Below, in pieces: positions 42,055 through 53,590 of a stretch of DNA of 64,000 nt (its first letter is position 1; each line of letters opens with the position of its first letter). A program made the translations under genes and the position numbers. Source of the DNA: Halicephalobus mephisto (lineage: Eukaryota > Nematoda > Chromadorea > Rhabditida > Panagrolaimidae); assembly GCA_009193035.1 (NCBI GenBank), contig SWDT01000067.1, positions 124,001 through 188,000 on the forward strand, given 5' to 3'. The notes under the pieces are model-generated. The model worked only from the letters and a program-made list of their open reading frames with translations, was not told the origin of the DNA and did not search any database.

Positions 42055-42350
42055 TCTTCAGAGACTTTCGCGTCGAGAGTTTATTTCACTTTTTAAGTAA
42101 TTTTTAGGCCAAAATCCAATTTATATCTAAAAACCAATAGTATTTCGGAATTTTGAGGGACTTTTGTGTTGAGAGTTGATTTCACTTTTTAGGCCAAAAC
42201 TCATATCTAAGAACTAATACTGTTTTATAATTTGCAGACTTTCGCGTCGAGAGTTAATTTCACTTTTTAAGTGCTTTTTAGATCAAATCCAACTTATATC
42301 TAAAAACCAATAGTATTTCGAAATTTTGAGGGACTTTTATGTCGAGAATT
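42055..42350. repeat. ~115-bp tandem repeat, family M2, array 1
   Basis: About two and a half units contain GACTTTCGCGTCGAGAGTTA, ATTTCACTTTTTA and TATCTAAAAACCAATAGTAT. Related text with GACTTTCGTGACGAGAATTA recurs at 63180-64000. The 41820-42050 segment upstream of the BTB gene is non-repetitive and probably promoter. Confidence 0.75.
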
Positions 42351-42549
42351 TTTTTGTTTTCCTTGTTATGAATCTCGTAATCAAGTCCTCGAGATCATTT
42401 TGCCTTGATGAAAAGTTCATTCGGAAAACAACTTTAGTGAAAACAAGGATAGTGTCTAAGGATTATAGAACATGATTATTGTCGCTGTACAAAATCACTT
42501 TTGGAATTTTTTCTGGATGAATGGAGTTGAATAAAAATCAAAAAATGAA

Positions 42550-42840
42550 TCATCGAAGTCAATTAAATTTTTTAAAACTCGGATTTTTTATTTTCTGACT
42601 TAATATATTTTTTTATTTTTTAAAATTTTATTTTTTTAAAAAGTTATTTAAGAATTTTTTGATTTTTTGTTTTTTTAGAAATTTTTCTTATTTTTTTTGA
42701 GTTTTTAGAAGTTTTTTAAAAGTTATTTAAGAATTTTCTTTTATTTTTTAAGAATTTTTTGATTTTTTTTAGAAATTTTTTTTATTTTTCTTATTTTTTT
42801 TGAGTTTTTTTAACTTTTTAAAACTTTTGTGTTATCTCGG
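42550..42840. repeat. T-rich low-complexity block
   Basis: Loose repeats of AAGAATTTTTTGATTTTTTT. A short mixed-composition stretch (42850-43050) follows, with no recognisable gene. Confidence 0.7.
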
Positions 42841-43099
42841 AAGTTGTTTTGGCCATAGGAGAGAGGGTCAAGTACGTCAATAACGGCGATGGAACCAGCT
42901 CAGAACCTGTCCTTCTTCGAATAATTCAAAATCAGTACTTTTTCGGGTCGTCATAGTAGCATCATAGATCACGTTTGATCGTCTTGATTTTTCTCACTCG
43001 CGCAAAAAATGAATTTTCAAAATCGACATACCCTTTGAAGTCCCGGTATTGATATGTCGATAAATTTGTTTTTAATTGTTTTTTAAATTTTTTAGAATT

Positions 43100-43740
43100 T
43101 AATGATTTTTAAGGAAAATTTCAGATTACGGTAGAATCGCTTGAGGATTTTAGGAGTTCTGGAGGCTTCTGGGGTCTTCTTAGGATTCTGTAGAAGTCTT
43201 TAGATTACGGTAGGGTCGTTTGGAAATTTAAGGAGATTTCTAAAATTTTCTTGAAAGTTTTTAAATCTTCCGTTTTCCAGTTAAAAAATTAGAATTTTCC
43301 TAAAATCCTCTTAGAAGCTTCTCAATCTTCAACCAGAGCTTGGAAGATTCAGAATTCTTTTAAATTTCCATAAAAACTTCCGAATTCTCTCAGATTATTT
43401 TAAAAAGATTCTGAATTTTCCCAGATTTTCTGAATTTTTCTAGGATCTTCTGAATCTTCCTAGAATTTTCTGAATCTTTTTCTAGATCTTCTGAATTTTT
43501 CTAGATCTTCTGAATCTTTTTCGAATTTTCTGAATCTTTTTCTAGTTTTCTGAATTTTTCTAGGATCTTCTGAAAACCTTCTGAATCTCCTTGGAATCTT
43601 CCGGATTTTCTTAAATCCTCATAAAAACTTCTGAATCCTCCTAGAATCGTCTTAGAATCTTTTAATTCTTTCTAGAATCTTCTTAGAACCTTCTAATTCC
43701 TCCTAAAAGTTTTTAAAAGGTTCTAAATCCTAGAATCCAT
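43100..43740. repeat. Degenerate ~20-bp minisatellite (TTCTGAATCTTCCTAGAA)
   Basis: Many imperfect units of TCTTCTGAATCTTCCTAGAA and TTTTCTGAATCTTTTTC. The opening part has two AGATTACGGTAG(A/G)(A/G)TCG segments. Between 43740 and 44030 nothing is recognised. Confidence 0.75.
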
Positions 43741-44029
43741 CAAAAAATCAAAAGTTAAAAATTCCGAAAATTCATATTGAGAGAACTTTGTAACAACTTT
43801 TATTTTTGACTTGTATTGTAAAGTTTAAACGATTTTTAATTAATGGAGTTTGACTAACGTCAAAAAGGAAAAATAAATTCTGACCACTTAAGTTTTTTGA
43901 ACTCGTCCGATCTGGTCCCGATCTCCTTTGACTGGTCAAGTTCATTGTTTTCTTCTTTCGTCGGTCTTTTTACGAAGGATAGTGACTCATTTTTCGTTAT
44001 AATCATTTTATAAAGAATAATCATTTAAT

Positions 44030-44525
44030 TTTTATTAATTTTTTTCCACACAAGATAGTGGCTGAATTTTTAGCAATTTTTCACTAAGAATAGTGACTGG
44101 TTTTTTGCCTAAAATAGTGATTAGATTTCTGCTAAGGATAGTGACTGAATTTTTACCAATTTCCTTACTAAGGAGAGTGACTTGTTTAACCCGGAATAGT
44201 GACTGAATTTCTGCTAAGGATAGTGACTGAATTTTTACCAATTTCCTTACTAAGGATAGTGACTGAATTTCTGGCAGTTTTTTCATCTAAAACAATGACT
44301 CAATTTTTTCCAAGTTTTTAAATAGAAAGCAATTATTTAATTTTTCAATATTTTTGTAAAGGACAATGACTCATTTTTTCCACTTTTTATTTCAGATAGT
44401 AACTGAATTTTGTCGATTTTCTTATTTTGGATAGTGACTAAATTTTATTAACTTCTTTCTACCAAGAATAGTGACTGAATTTTGTCAATTTTTGTCTAGA
44501 ATAGTGACTGAATTTTTGAAATGAA
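44030..44525. repeat. ~20-35-bp minisatellite (GGATAGTGACTGAATTT)
   Basis: About thirteen imperfect units of AAGGATAGTGACTGAATTTT with variable spacers such as TACCAATTTCCTTACT. Spacing and unit vary too much for a CRISPR array. 44526-45130 carries AT-rich sequence and no gene. Confidence 0.8.
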
Positions 44526-45129
44526 AGATGAAAAATCAGTTTTTTTCAAGTTTGGTTCGTGAAAGATAGCAGTTCAATATTCGTTGAATAACGTTGAACA
44601 ATTTCTAATTACTGTTGATGCTGATCTTGTAAGCCCTTGAATATCGTATTTTGTGTCTGTTTCTCGTTTGGCGAAAAAGGTTCTGTCTTCTTTGATGACG
44701 TATTTTAGAATTTAAAAAATCAAAGTTGTTTGTTATTTTTCAAAAACCAATTTTCCAAAAAGACAAAAATATACTGTATGTTTTTTATTTCCCAAATTAC
44801 GGCACAAATTATTCATGATCTTTTGGATTTTGAAAAATCGGGTCTGACCAGAAAGATCAGCGCGAATTCCGAACTTGGATTGCTCCAATTTCGACCAGTT
44901 CTTCCTTTTTTCTGTAATTATGAAAATACTTCTTTTCGTTGAATCACATTATTTTAAAAATCGGAATTTTTATAAAATTTATTTGATCGGAATTTTTATA
45001 AAATTTATTTAATCGAAGTTTTTTGATTTAAAAAATTAAAAAAAGTACTTTAATGAAATTATTTTGACACAATTTTTCTGACTTCTAAAAAAGTTGAGAA
45101 TCACATTATTTCGAAGGCCAAAAATTAAT

Positions 45130-45800
45130 GTTTTTATAGAATTTGATTCACAAGAATCTTTGAATTTTCTGCGAAGGAATCCGCTGAAAACGAATTTCTG
45201 AAGCTTTTGAAAATAAATTTCTGAACTCTTGAACCCTTTGTCGATGAATTTTTGAACTTCCTGCGGACCCCCAAACCCCCTGGGAATGGATCCTTAAGTT
45301 TTTTGTGAGTAAATTTTTGAACTTTTTATGAATAAATTCCCTGGGAATGTGTCTCTTAGTCCTTTGTGAGTAAATTTTTGAAGTTCTTGTGGATTCTAAA
45401 CCCTCTGAGAATGAATCTGAACCTTTTGTGAATGAATTTTTAAATTTCTTGTGATTGGACTCTGAATCCCCTGGGAATGAATCCTTAAATTTTTCAACTT
45501 CTTATAAATGAACTTCTCGACCTGTTGAGAATGAATATCTGAATCTTTTGTGAATAAATTTTCGAACTTCTTGTGGATCCTAAATCCTCTGAGAATGGAT
45601 CCTTAAATTTTTTGTGAGTAAATTTTTGAACTTTTTATGAATGAATTTCCTGGGAATGTGTCTCTTAGTCCTTTGTGAGTAAATTTTCGAACTTCTTGTG
45701 GATCCTAAATCCTCTGAGAATGGATCCTTAAATTTTTTGTGAGTAAATTTTTGAACTTTTTATGAATGAATTTCCTGGGGATGTATTTCTGAATCCTCTT
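45130..45800. repeat. Compound ~130-bp tandem repeat
   Basis: Units combine TTTTTGTGAGTAAATTTTTG, AACTTCTTGTGGATCCTAAA, TCCTCTGAGAATGGATCC and TTCCTGGGAATGTGTCTCTT. The copies at about 45530-45665 and 45665-45785 are nearly identical. The array ends ~150 bp before the SLCO ATG. Confidence 0.8.
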
Positions 45801-45949
45801 ATTACTCGGTAATTGGCCATTTAGTGAGAATGAATACTCCCGGCTTATCAGAGGATTTTTTCGAACAATCTATTTCCGTGATTTTTTAATATTTTCCAAC
45901 CTAATTTGAACCACGAAAATGACGATTTTTAAATTTGCATATTTGCAGA

Positions 45950-48900
45950 ATGGCCTTTGAGTTCAACAGATTGATGGCCTTCTTGGGCCTGTTCGCGATC
46001 GTCTACTTCCTGGAGGCCATCGGACACAGCTATATGATATCCGCCATCCAGAACATCGAGAGACAGTTCCAGATTCCCTCGAAAGTTTCTGGATTCTTAG
46101 TTTCCGCCAGCGACATCGGGTACATCCCCACAGTAATCTTCATAAGTTACATCGGAGGAAAGGGGAACAGGGCCAAGTGGATCGGGGCCGGTTGCGTCCT
46201 GATCGCCCTGGCCCACATCATGACTGCATCCCCGAATTTCCTGTTTCCGGTGAAAGCCCCAGAATTGAATCTGACGCAAATCGAAGTAAGTCACAAAAAT
46301 TGTGTTTTTTATAAAAATTAATTTCGATAAAAGTCGAAAAACGTCCTCGTTGTCCCAGCCGAGGCCTCACTGGGACGGGAGAGAGACGCACAAAAAAAGG
46401 CGCACAACTGTCTGTCGGAAACGTTTCTGATTCATTAGTTCTTTTCTTTGCAGACGCTTTCGGCTGACATAGTTTAGTGGCAGAACTTCACGTTGTGGCC
46501 GTGACGGCCTCGGTTCGATTCCGGGTGTCAGCAGCTCTTTTTTGCACTTTTACTTTTCGGAAGTTCTAAGAGGTTCTGGAAATTCGGGCCAGGACCATTT
46601 CACAACAAAAGCACGCAACTTCATAAAAACGAGACAGAACAAATTTGCAGAATTCATTTTTTTTCGAAAATTTTATAGTGAATTTTTTTGGATTTTTTTA
46701 AAGATTTTTCCGGATTTTTTAGGCTCAGCTGAAACCATCGGATGAGCTCCTGTCCGAAAATGTGACTCTCGCCGAGCTTTTTGAATTCCAACCACTGAAG
46801 GACAGAATTCCGTCCAAGATCAGAGAAGCCTTGTTGCTGAAGTTAGACGGACATTCCTTGGCCGCCAGAAGTCCTGAACTCAATGAAGGACTACAGCATC
46901 AGAATAACAGCGATAGTGTTTATTCCCTTGATGAATCTCTAATTTCTGAGGCGATGAGTCATATGGATTTGATCTTGAGGGGAAAAGAAAACGAAACAAA
47001 TCTTATTGAAATCTTGAAAGAATACGTAAATAATCGGGAATCTCATCACAAAGAAGATTTGGAAGTTGTCAGAAATGCCGCAATTGCACCTTTTGCATTT
47101 TGTGGAAAATTGGTCAATGACGTCAGAGATGCTGTTAAAAATTTAAAATGCCACAGGGAAGGAGGAAATTTCGGTCCATTGGTGGTTATATTTTTCTCAC
47201 TTTTGGCCTTGGGGATCGGGAAAACCATGCCCTGGAGTCTCGGGGTTCCTCTCATCGACGACAACGTGAAAAGAAAGAGCATGCCCGTCTACTTCGCCGG
47301 GATCTCCTTCATTCGGATCCTGGGCCCGATTACTGGATTCATCATTGGAAGCTTCTGTAACAAGCTTTACTACACTTCTCCAAGTAAGTTTAAGTTTCTA
47401 AAATTGTCAAATTTTAAAATAGGACACCAAGGGACAAGGGAGAAAGTAGCAGAAGTTCGCAAAAAACTACAGCTTCGAAATTTGTGAAGCAGTTGACGTC
47501 AGAATCAAATTCTGCAGTCTGCCCGCAATGCTTAGACACATAGGTCGACATCAAAGTTGAAGTAAAACTAAAACCTGCAAGATGCGCGCAATATTCTGGC
47601 ATGCCGACCTGCTTCATTGTTGTTTAAAAATTAAATTTCAATCTTGATATCGACCATATTAGACTTCGGCATAAGGTAATGAACTGCAAAATCACCTTAG
47701 TTGATATCTATTAGGATATAAATAGGGAAAATATCACTAATCTTTACTCAACGACAAGGCACAGACGACAATTATGTATTTTATTAATGACAAAAGAGAA
47801 CCGAAAATCTCACTCATGATCTACAGTATTTCGCGGTTCCTGATATTCAGGTTATCTCTTCAAGTCCTCTTTTTCTAGTTAATTTTTCTGTCCCAGCAAT
47901 ATCTGAACGGAATTTTTATCATCTCTATGATAAGCTGTAGGGATTTTCTAGACGACTTCTATTCGTTCTGGATCATTTGACAAAGTTCCGGTCTAGTTCT
48001 AGATATTTGTAGAAAATCCTAACTTGGTATCTTGTAAATCTTCGAAGGTGACTCTGGTCTCACGGAGATTATCTAAAAAAGTTGGAATTCAGTGTAAATC
48101 CTTCTGGAAGATTTTAAGTCAACCTGACATGGATATTTCAAGGAGATCCTAACTTTGTCCGAAATAAGTCTCATACGGATTTTTTAGAAATTCTAACTTG
48201 GTCTGAATCTTTCCAGAAGATCGGGATCTGACTTAAGAAGACCTGAAATATTAGTACATACAATTTCGGAAATTATTATTTTAAAAATCATTCACTTTTA
48301 TAATTTCCTGAATGTATTTAATAAAAATAAAATTTAAAAAATAATTTAACGAATTTCAGCCCCGAAAGGACTGACTCCGAAGGACCCCACTTGGATCGGG
48401 GCCTGGTGGCTCGGGTTCCTCCTCATCGGGTTCGCCACCATCATCCCCTCGATCGCTTTGTTCCTTTTCCCGACAGGAAAACCTAAATCCGGAAAAATCA
48501 GTGACATCTCCAATGGCAAACCAGGCAAAAGTAAAAAAAGAAGTTTAAAACTCTTTGATCGTCACATAGGGGGAGAACGGGAGAGTCAAGACACCGAAGA
48601 CCTCGGAACCAAGGAAAAAATCAAAAGTAATTTTTTTTCTAAATTTAAAAATTTTTATTATTTTTTATTTTTTAGATTTCTAAAACTTTTAACATTTATA
48701 ATTTATTTTAATTTTTAAAAATTAAAATTTTATTTTTTATTTTTTAATGAAAATTTCAGATTTTGCAAAATCGTATTCCGAAGTGGTGAAATCGAAGATT
48801 TACTTTGGTTCTGTGATTGGAAGAGTGATGGACGTCCTTGCCTTCAAAGGTTACATGTCGTTCCTCCCTAAGTTCCTCGAGAACCACTACGGGATTCCGC

Positions 48901-50257
48901 AGTACAAAGTTCAGCAATATATGGGTATTTATTTTTGAAATTAAAAACTTAAATTTTTTCATAAATTTAAAATTTTTAAAATTAAAAAAATTTAATTTAA
49001 TTTTAAAAATTTTACTTTTTTAATTTTAATTTTCCTCAATTTGAGATAATTTTGGGAATTTTAAAATTTTTATGAGTGTGTATTTTTTACAGCCATGTTT
49101 GGAGTTTTCGGATTCGCCTGTGGCACTATGACTGGAGGGGTTATAACTCGAAAATTCAAACTGAACGGCCGAAGGGTTGCTCTCTACGTTCTCGTGGTTT
49201 CTGTCCTGAACGTAGTTGTTTTTTTCTCCAAGTCCTTCATCGGCTGTCATTCCGTCGTCAACACCATCGGAAAAAATGGAATGTAAGTTGTTAAATAACA
49301 GTAATAATTACCGTAATCCCCGTGCAAGATTCCTAATCCACGTCCAGATGAGGCATTTATAAAAGTACAATTTAGTATATCAAAGGACACAAATCAAAAC
49401 TCAACAAAAATTACATTTTTTAATTTTTTTCGTCAATGTAGTAACAGTACGTAGACACTACAAATTATTTATGAATATTCTAGGTAAATTTTGCTCGTTT
49501 TGTGCGAAGGCTCGGCACAAAAATAGAAGTGTTTAAATTTGGATAGAAAAATATTTAACATAATTTAAATTTTGAAATTTCTAGTCCAACAAACTTCAAC
49601 TACACTACGACATGCAACGCTGCCTGTGGCTGTGAATCTGCTTCTCTATTCCCTGTTTGTGATTCTACGGGTCAAGTGTTCTATTCTCCTTGTCACGCCG
49701 GTTGTCGTCACATTAACGTCCAAGATCTAGATTCCTATCAATTAGAATTTTCCGATTGTGATTGTGCAGCGAATGGAATCGTCAAAAAAGACTACTGTAC
49801 TGACGACTGCACTATAATGTACAAATTATTCTTCGCTACAGTAATATCAACTGCATTCATCGCCGGAATGGGCGTTGTACCTGGAATGCTAATATTGCTT
49901 CGATCTGTTCCGGAAAGCACCAGATCCATGAGTTTGGGACTTCAGGGATTCCTCGTCAGCTTATTCGGGACACTACCGTCGCCAGTGCTATGGGGAGCTT
50001 TGATAGATTCCGCCTGTTTAGTCTGGGACAAATCATGCCACGAACGCGGGGCCTGTATCATCTACGATCCAGACACCTTAAGAATGAGGATGCATTTCGT
50101 CTACTGTGCCATCAGACTCGCTTCTTGTATGACGGATCTCTACGTGTGGTACCATGCTAAAAATTTAAACATTTTCGAAGATGAAGAAAAAAAAGAAGCA
50201 ATCGAAGCAGACACCGCCGAAACCATGGAGAACATCCCCATGAGTCCCATGCAGTGA
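45950..50257 (+). CDS. Organic anion transporting polypeptide (SLCO/OATP family)
   Basis: Plasma-membrane transporter of large organic anions (steroid conjugates, eicosanoids in the family). Six exons join in phase: 45950-46285, 46723-47383, 48360-48626, 48760-48924, 49093-49282 and 49585-50257, giving about 763 residues. TTTGCAG two bases before the ATG is a likely trans-splice acceptor. About twelve membrane helices can be placed. Family marks are MISAIQNIERQFQI and VSASDIGYIP (first helices), GIGKTMPWSLGVPLIDD, the OATP signature WIGAWWLGFL (about 345), and a Kazal-like Cys-rich loop (about 548-600; CNAACGCESASLFPVCDS). LGLQGFLVSLFGTLPSPVLWGALID marks the last helices. The first extracellular loop (about 113-235) is unusually long and charged. 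The tail is acidic. The ligand cannot be inferred. Confidence 0.94.
46463..46533 (+). tRNA. tRNA-His (anticodon GTG), nested in SLCO intron 1
   Basis: The 70-nt cloverleaf plus discriminator A folds fully. The acceptor GCTGACA pairs with TGTCAGC, the D arm is GTTT/GAAC, and the anticodon stem TCACG/CGTGA closes the loop TTGTGGC, which places GTG as anticodon. The T arm is CTCGG/CCGGG around TTCGATT. Box A TAGTTTAGTGG and box B GGTTCGATTCC fit the Pol III promoter consensus, and a T6 run follows at about 46537. The gene lies on the same strand as its host within intron 46286-46722. It appears functional. The base before it is G, the identity of the G-1 that eukaryotes normally add after transcription. 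Confidence 0.93.
47821..47880 (-). repeat. Single reverse copy of the CCTGAATATCAGG repeat
   Basis: In the 976-nt SLCO intron 47384-48359, the reverse complement of the unit tandemly repeated at 19010-19345 is present once. Shared parts include GGTTCCTGATATTCAGGTTA and CTCTTCAAGTCCTCT. The rest of the intron has no recognisable feature. Confidence 0.75.
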
Positions 50258-50310
50258 TCACAACCAGCCAAAACCAGATCACGGGTTAGATATTCACTTT
50301 CTGCAACAAC

Positions 50311-50316
50311 AATAAA
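50311..50316 (+). terminator. Polyadenylation signal AATAAA of the SLCO gene
   Basis: AATAAA lies 53 nt after the stop codon of the transporter gene. The following 500 bp (50320-50850) show no gene. Confidence 0.6.
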
Positions 50317-50869
50317 TTACGTATAATTCAAAACATTAATGTTGAATTTGTCAGTCGGAGTGACTCTCGCACTGATGAAGTAGATATCGTGGAAAAGGTT
50401 TATGTAATAGATGCCTGAGGCGCAATACAAACTCGACATACGTCACAAACATCATAATTCTCACTAAGAGAAACTGTTCCTTTGTTAGTAGTAAAGGAAT
50501 CCGTTTGGGGCTAAACACTCCCTTGTTGGTTGCACTTTCTACTAAAGATCGGGTACCCGATCCAATAATTAGTAGATTCTATTGTATAATTGTCCAGTTG
50601 CAATTCAACCATCAATTACATTTAGTTAGAATCAAAACTGTCGGTTTTTCAAAATCTTCGGTTTCAAACAGTTCAAACTCGAATTCGGTTCAAAAGTTTG
50701 AATGGAAAGTTTAGGTTATTATCCAATATAAAAGGAACATTATCGAGGATTCTTCCGTGTTCGTTACTTTCAGTTAGATGTGACCGTAAATCATCTGTGT
50801 CAGTGTTAAACTAATATACAAATCAGAAATAAAAATCAGACGGAAAGAACAGCTCATCCGCCGAAGTTG

Positions 50870-51355
50870 ATGATCTGAAGTCCTGTTTCTGCTCATGGGA
50901 GAGTCCATTTAGAGATTTATGAAGCTGGGAAAATAATGAATGGTGATCGATATCGAGATTTTCTTGCAAATTCGGGTTTCATTGACAATGCTAATACTTT
51001 GTATCCTGAAGGAAACGGGGTCTTTATCCAAAACGGAACCTGTTCCTATACATGTAATGCAACACTGCAGCTTCTGAATGATCTAGATCTCACCTACATC
51101 CATAAAGATGACTGGCCACATTATTCTCCAAGCTTAAATCCTTGTGACTATTGCGTTTTGGACTCGCTTTAAGCAGAAGATTGTAAAACACCGGGATCAA
51201 ACTTTAGAAGAGCTGAACATTGCCATCAGGAATACATGGAATGAATTGACTCCAGGAATCTACTGCAGCTGGATTCGAGAACTTAATAAGCGTCTTACAG
51301 AATGTAAACGAGTTAGAGGGGGACACTTTCAACAGAAATTTAACTGTTGAGAGTT
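50870..51355 (+). pseudogene. Relic of a mariner-superfamily transposase (C-terminal half)
   Basis: Conceptual translation keeps the family order. GKIMNGDRYRDFL is followed by FIQNGTCSYTCNATLQLL (second catalytic region, its Asp replaced by Asn), then WPHYSPSLNPCDY (third catalytic Asp region). After a frameshift near 51165 come KIVKHRDQTLEELNIAIRNT, LNKRLTEC and GGHFQ. The N-terminal DNA-binding part and inverted ends are not recognisable. Stops and the frameshift make it inactive. Confidence 0.75.
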
Positions 51356-51889
51356 CGTCGTTGTGATCATTATTGTTGTTGTTTATAATAAAGTATCAAA
51401 ATAGGAATTTTTTCATCTTAGCTCCTTTAATTAATGGTAATCATGATTCATTCATATCATCATTGAATTGAGGGTAATCAATTACCCCTACAACCAAGGT
51501 TTTTTATTCCTTAGACTTTATTTTTACCAATTTTTCGAAGGTGACTATATTAGACTCCAGTCAAGACTATCAGGCTGAAGGATCAAAAAATCGACATATT
51601 TAAAATTCGGTGATTTTTGATGGAAAAATCAGAAAGAGTTTAGAGTTTCTTCCAGTGAAATTTCAGTTTATGAAGTCGTTTCTGAAAGTCGACGGTTGGA
51701 AAAAAATTCCTGACAATCAGTCACTTTAAATTGCTCTTCTGAAACCACTAACAAAGCTGGAATTATAAAGCCTCCAGCACTTGTAGTCTTGAAAATGAGC
51801 TTTCAGATGAGACATTGATCAGATTCTGAAATTCCCTACTCGTTGCAGGAGAAGGTGCGCGGAAAAAAGCTAAAAACAATTCATTTCTT

Positions 51890-52200
51890 CGGTGTGGCAA
51901 AGATAGTCTATGTTACATTTCGTCAATTTTCTCTTAACACGCGGAGGCTCACCTGTAACAATCTCAGCAATTTATAGATTTTGGAGTGATGACTTAAACA
52001 GTATATGGCATTCTAGGATTCAGTTAGGTTAAGTGCATGAAAAATTATTTTGAAACTTTTTTTTGATCTTGCTTGTAAAAAGTTAATAACTTAATTCATA
52101 AATGACTTGAGATCCTGTTAATATATCTATCATAAAGAGCATTCAATTCTCTATCAAATAATATGCGAGCCATCCTTCCAGTCATTCCTAAGATAGGAGA
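51890..52200. repeat. Partial copy of ShKT-region flanking repeat
   Basis: CTTAACACGCGGAGGCTCACC and following text match 55434-55500. AAAAGTTAATAACTTAATTC and GTTAATATATCT match 56930-56985. CCATCCTTCCAGTCATTCCT matches 56795-56840 in reverse. This is a scrambled copy of DNA that lies between ShKT genes A and B. 51360-51890 and 52200-52690 hold nothing recognised beyond a short GGGTAAT/ATTACCC hairpin at 51470-51485. Confidence 0.55.
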
Positions 52201-52689
52201 GATTTTCTTATAACCCCCAAAATTGTCCATATTAAAGAACGTACATTTAGAATCGTATTTAAGAATCGAACTCCAGATATGTTGTTTAGCGATTTCAATT
52301 GCATAATTATGTATAAGGAAATTGGACTCTTTATCTTTATTTTAGGAAGAAACATTTTTCTAAAAGATTTCAAAAATGCTTAAAAGAACATAAAGCCAGA
52401 TTTCTTTTGTTTCGGTTGTTGTTTTCTTGCCAATATTACATTTAAAGACCAAACTATCAAAATGATAAAAGGATAGTGTAGAAAAGAAGAAAATGATATA
52501 TGGATTACTTAGAAATTTTAAAAAAATCTTCAACTAAGTTTCATTTCATTATATTCAACAATTAATCGATTAATTTTAAAAACCCTTTTACAGTTGACCT
52601 TAAATTATGCTTAGAACTCAAGATGTGGATTCCATAGTTAACAGTTCTTATTTATAGATTATGTCTAGTTAGATTTGATTACAAATTAT

Positions 52690-52785
52690 TTTTGATTTTT
52701 CAAAATCATTGATATGGGACAAAAGCATCTAATTCTGGGAAAAGAAAAGTCTGAAACAGGAATGTCACATGATCACTTTTTCTCT
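52690..52785. mobile_element. Fragment related to the 15150-15540 foldback element
   Basis: GGGACAAAAGCATCTAATTC and AAACAGGAATGTCACATGATC correspond in order to one arm end of the element at 15150-15540 (GGGACAGAAACGTCTGAT, AGACAGAAATGTCACAT). The opposite arm is not seen. Confidence 0.45.
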
Positions 52786-53017
52786 CTATAAAAATTATAT
52801 TTTAATCTTTTTACACCTTTTTGCTGGTCTATTTACTCTAATTCATTTCACTCATTTATTTGAGAAAGTTTCAATATTATATTCATGACTTCGGTATGTT
52901 GATCACAAACACTACTTTCACTGGTATTTAATTTGTCCGAAATAATTTGTAATTTCAAATCAAGAAAGACCCATATAAAAGAACCCATGTTGTCTTTACT
53001 AGTTCATTTCCTTAAAA

Positions 53018-53321
53018 ATGGTCAAACTAGATTTTTTAATTTCTGTCTATGGAACTATTCTGGTTACTGCGGAAAGTCTAAGGTTAGATTTTCGGAAATT
53101 AATAAAGATCAAGGATTTTGAATATCTTTGGAAACAGATAAATTTCTAGAGTCCGCCGAAGAATTCACTTTGGTCCACAAATGAGAATGACAGCACATTA
53201 CATCTATCCTTCAACATATGGATACTATGGATATTATAGATATTATAAACATTATATATACTATAGACCTCAGATACATAATTTTGGTATAAGAAAAACA
53301 AACCCTTATAATATACCTTGA
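53018..53321 (+). CDS. Candidate small secreted Tyr-rich peptide
   Basis: Two exons, 53018-53082 and 53150-53321, join in phase across a 67-nt intron (donor AG/GTTAG, acceptor TTTCTAG) to give about 78 residues. The first exon reads as a signal peptide (LDFLISVYGTILVTAES). The second starts with a basic RVRRR processing-type site and then a Tyr-rich run, YGYYGYYRYYKHYIYYRP. A CATATAAAAG TATA-like box lies about 45 nt before the ATG. The overall plan (signal, dibasic site, aromatic-rich short peptide) resembles nematode secreted antimicrobial-like or cuticle-associated peptides, but I recognise no specific family. A minus-strand frame over the same DNA is also open and hydrophobic, so the call is tentative. 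Confidence 0.38.
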
Positions 53322-53529
53322 CAACCAGCCCCAGCGATGCCACCAAGATGACCTTCCAGAATAAGAACGTACAAGAGATGAACTCACAGAGGATGTTATT
53401 ATGGTAAAAAAATTGACTTTTAAAATTTTTAATAAATGCACAAGTGATTTTTTTATTCAATTTTACGCATTACTGCTTTATTGAATATAAAAACTTAGTT
53501 TTCAATCTTCTAATTGTTGGGATAAAAAT

Positions 53530-53590
53530 TATACTAGAGAGAGAACCTGAAGGGATAACCTGAATATCAGAGACCGCGAAATACTATAGA
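53530..53590 (+). repeat. Single forward copy of the CCTGAATATCAGG repeat (diverged)
   Basis: ACTAGAGAGAGAACCTGAAG, GGATAACCTGAATATCAGAG and ACCGCGAAATACTATAG match the unit of 19010-19345. The central palindrome has one change. Confidence 0.7.

Noticed and set aside
44030..44525. Regularly repeated GGATAGTGACTGAATTT units resembling a CRISPR-type array
   Set aside because: Units and spacers vary in length and sequence and grade into each other, and the host is a nematode; this is a minisatellite.
47046..47282. Antisense frame in the SLCO exon
   Set aside because: It is a shadow of the transporter exon.
52933..53121. 62-codon plus-strand frame without intron
   Set aside because: It overlaps exon 1 of the small peptide candidate in another frame and shows no secretion signal or splice logic.
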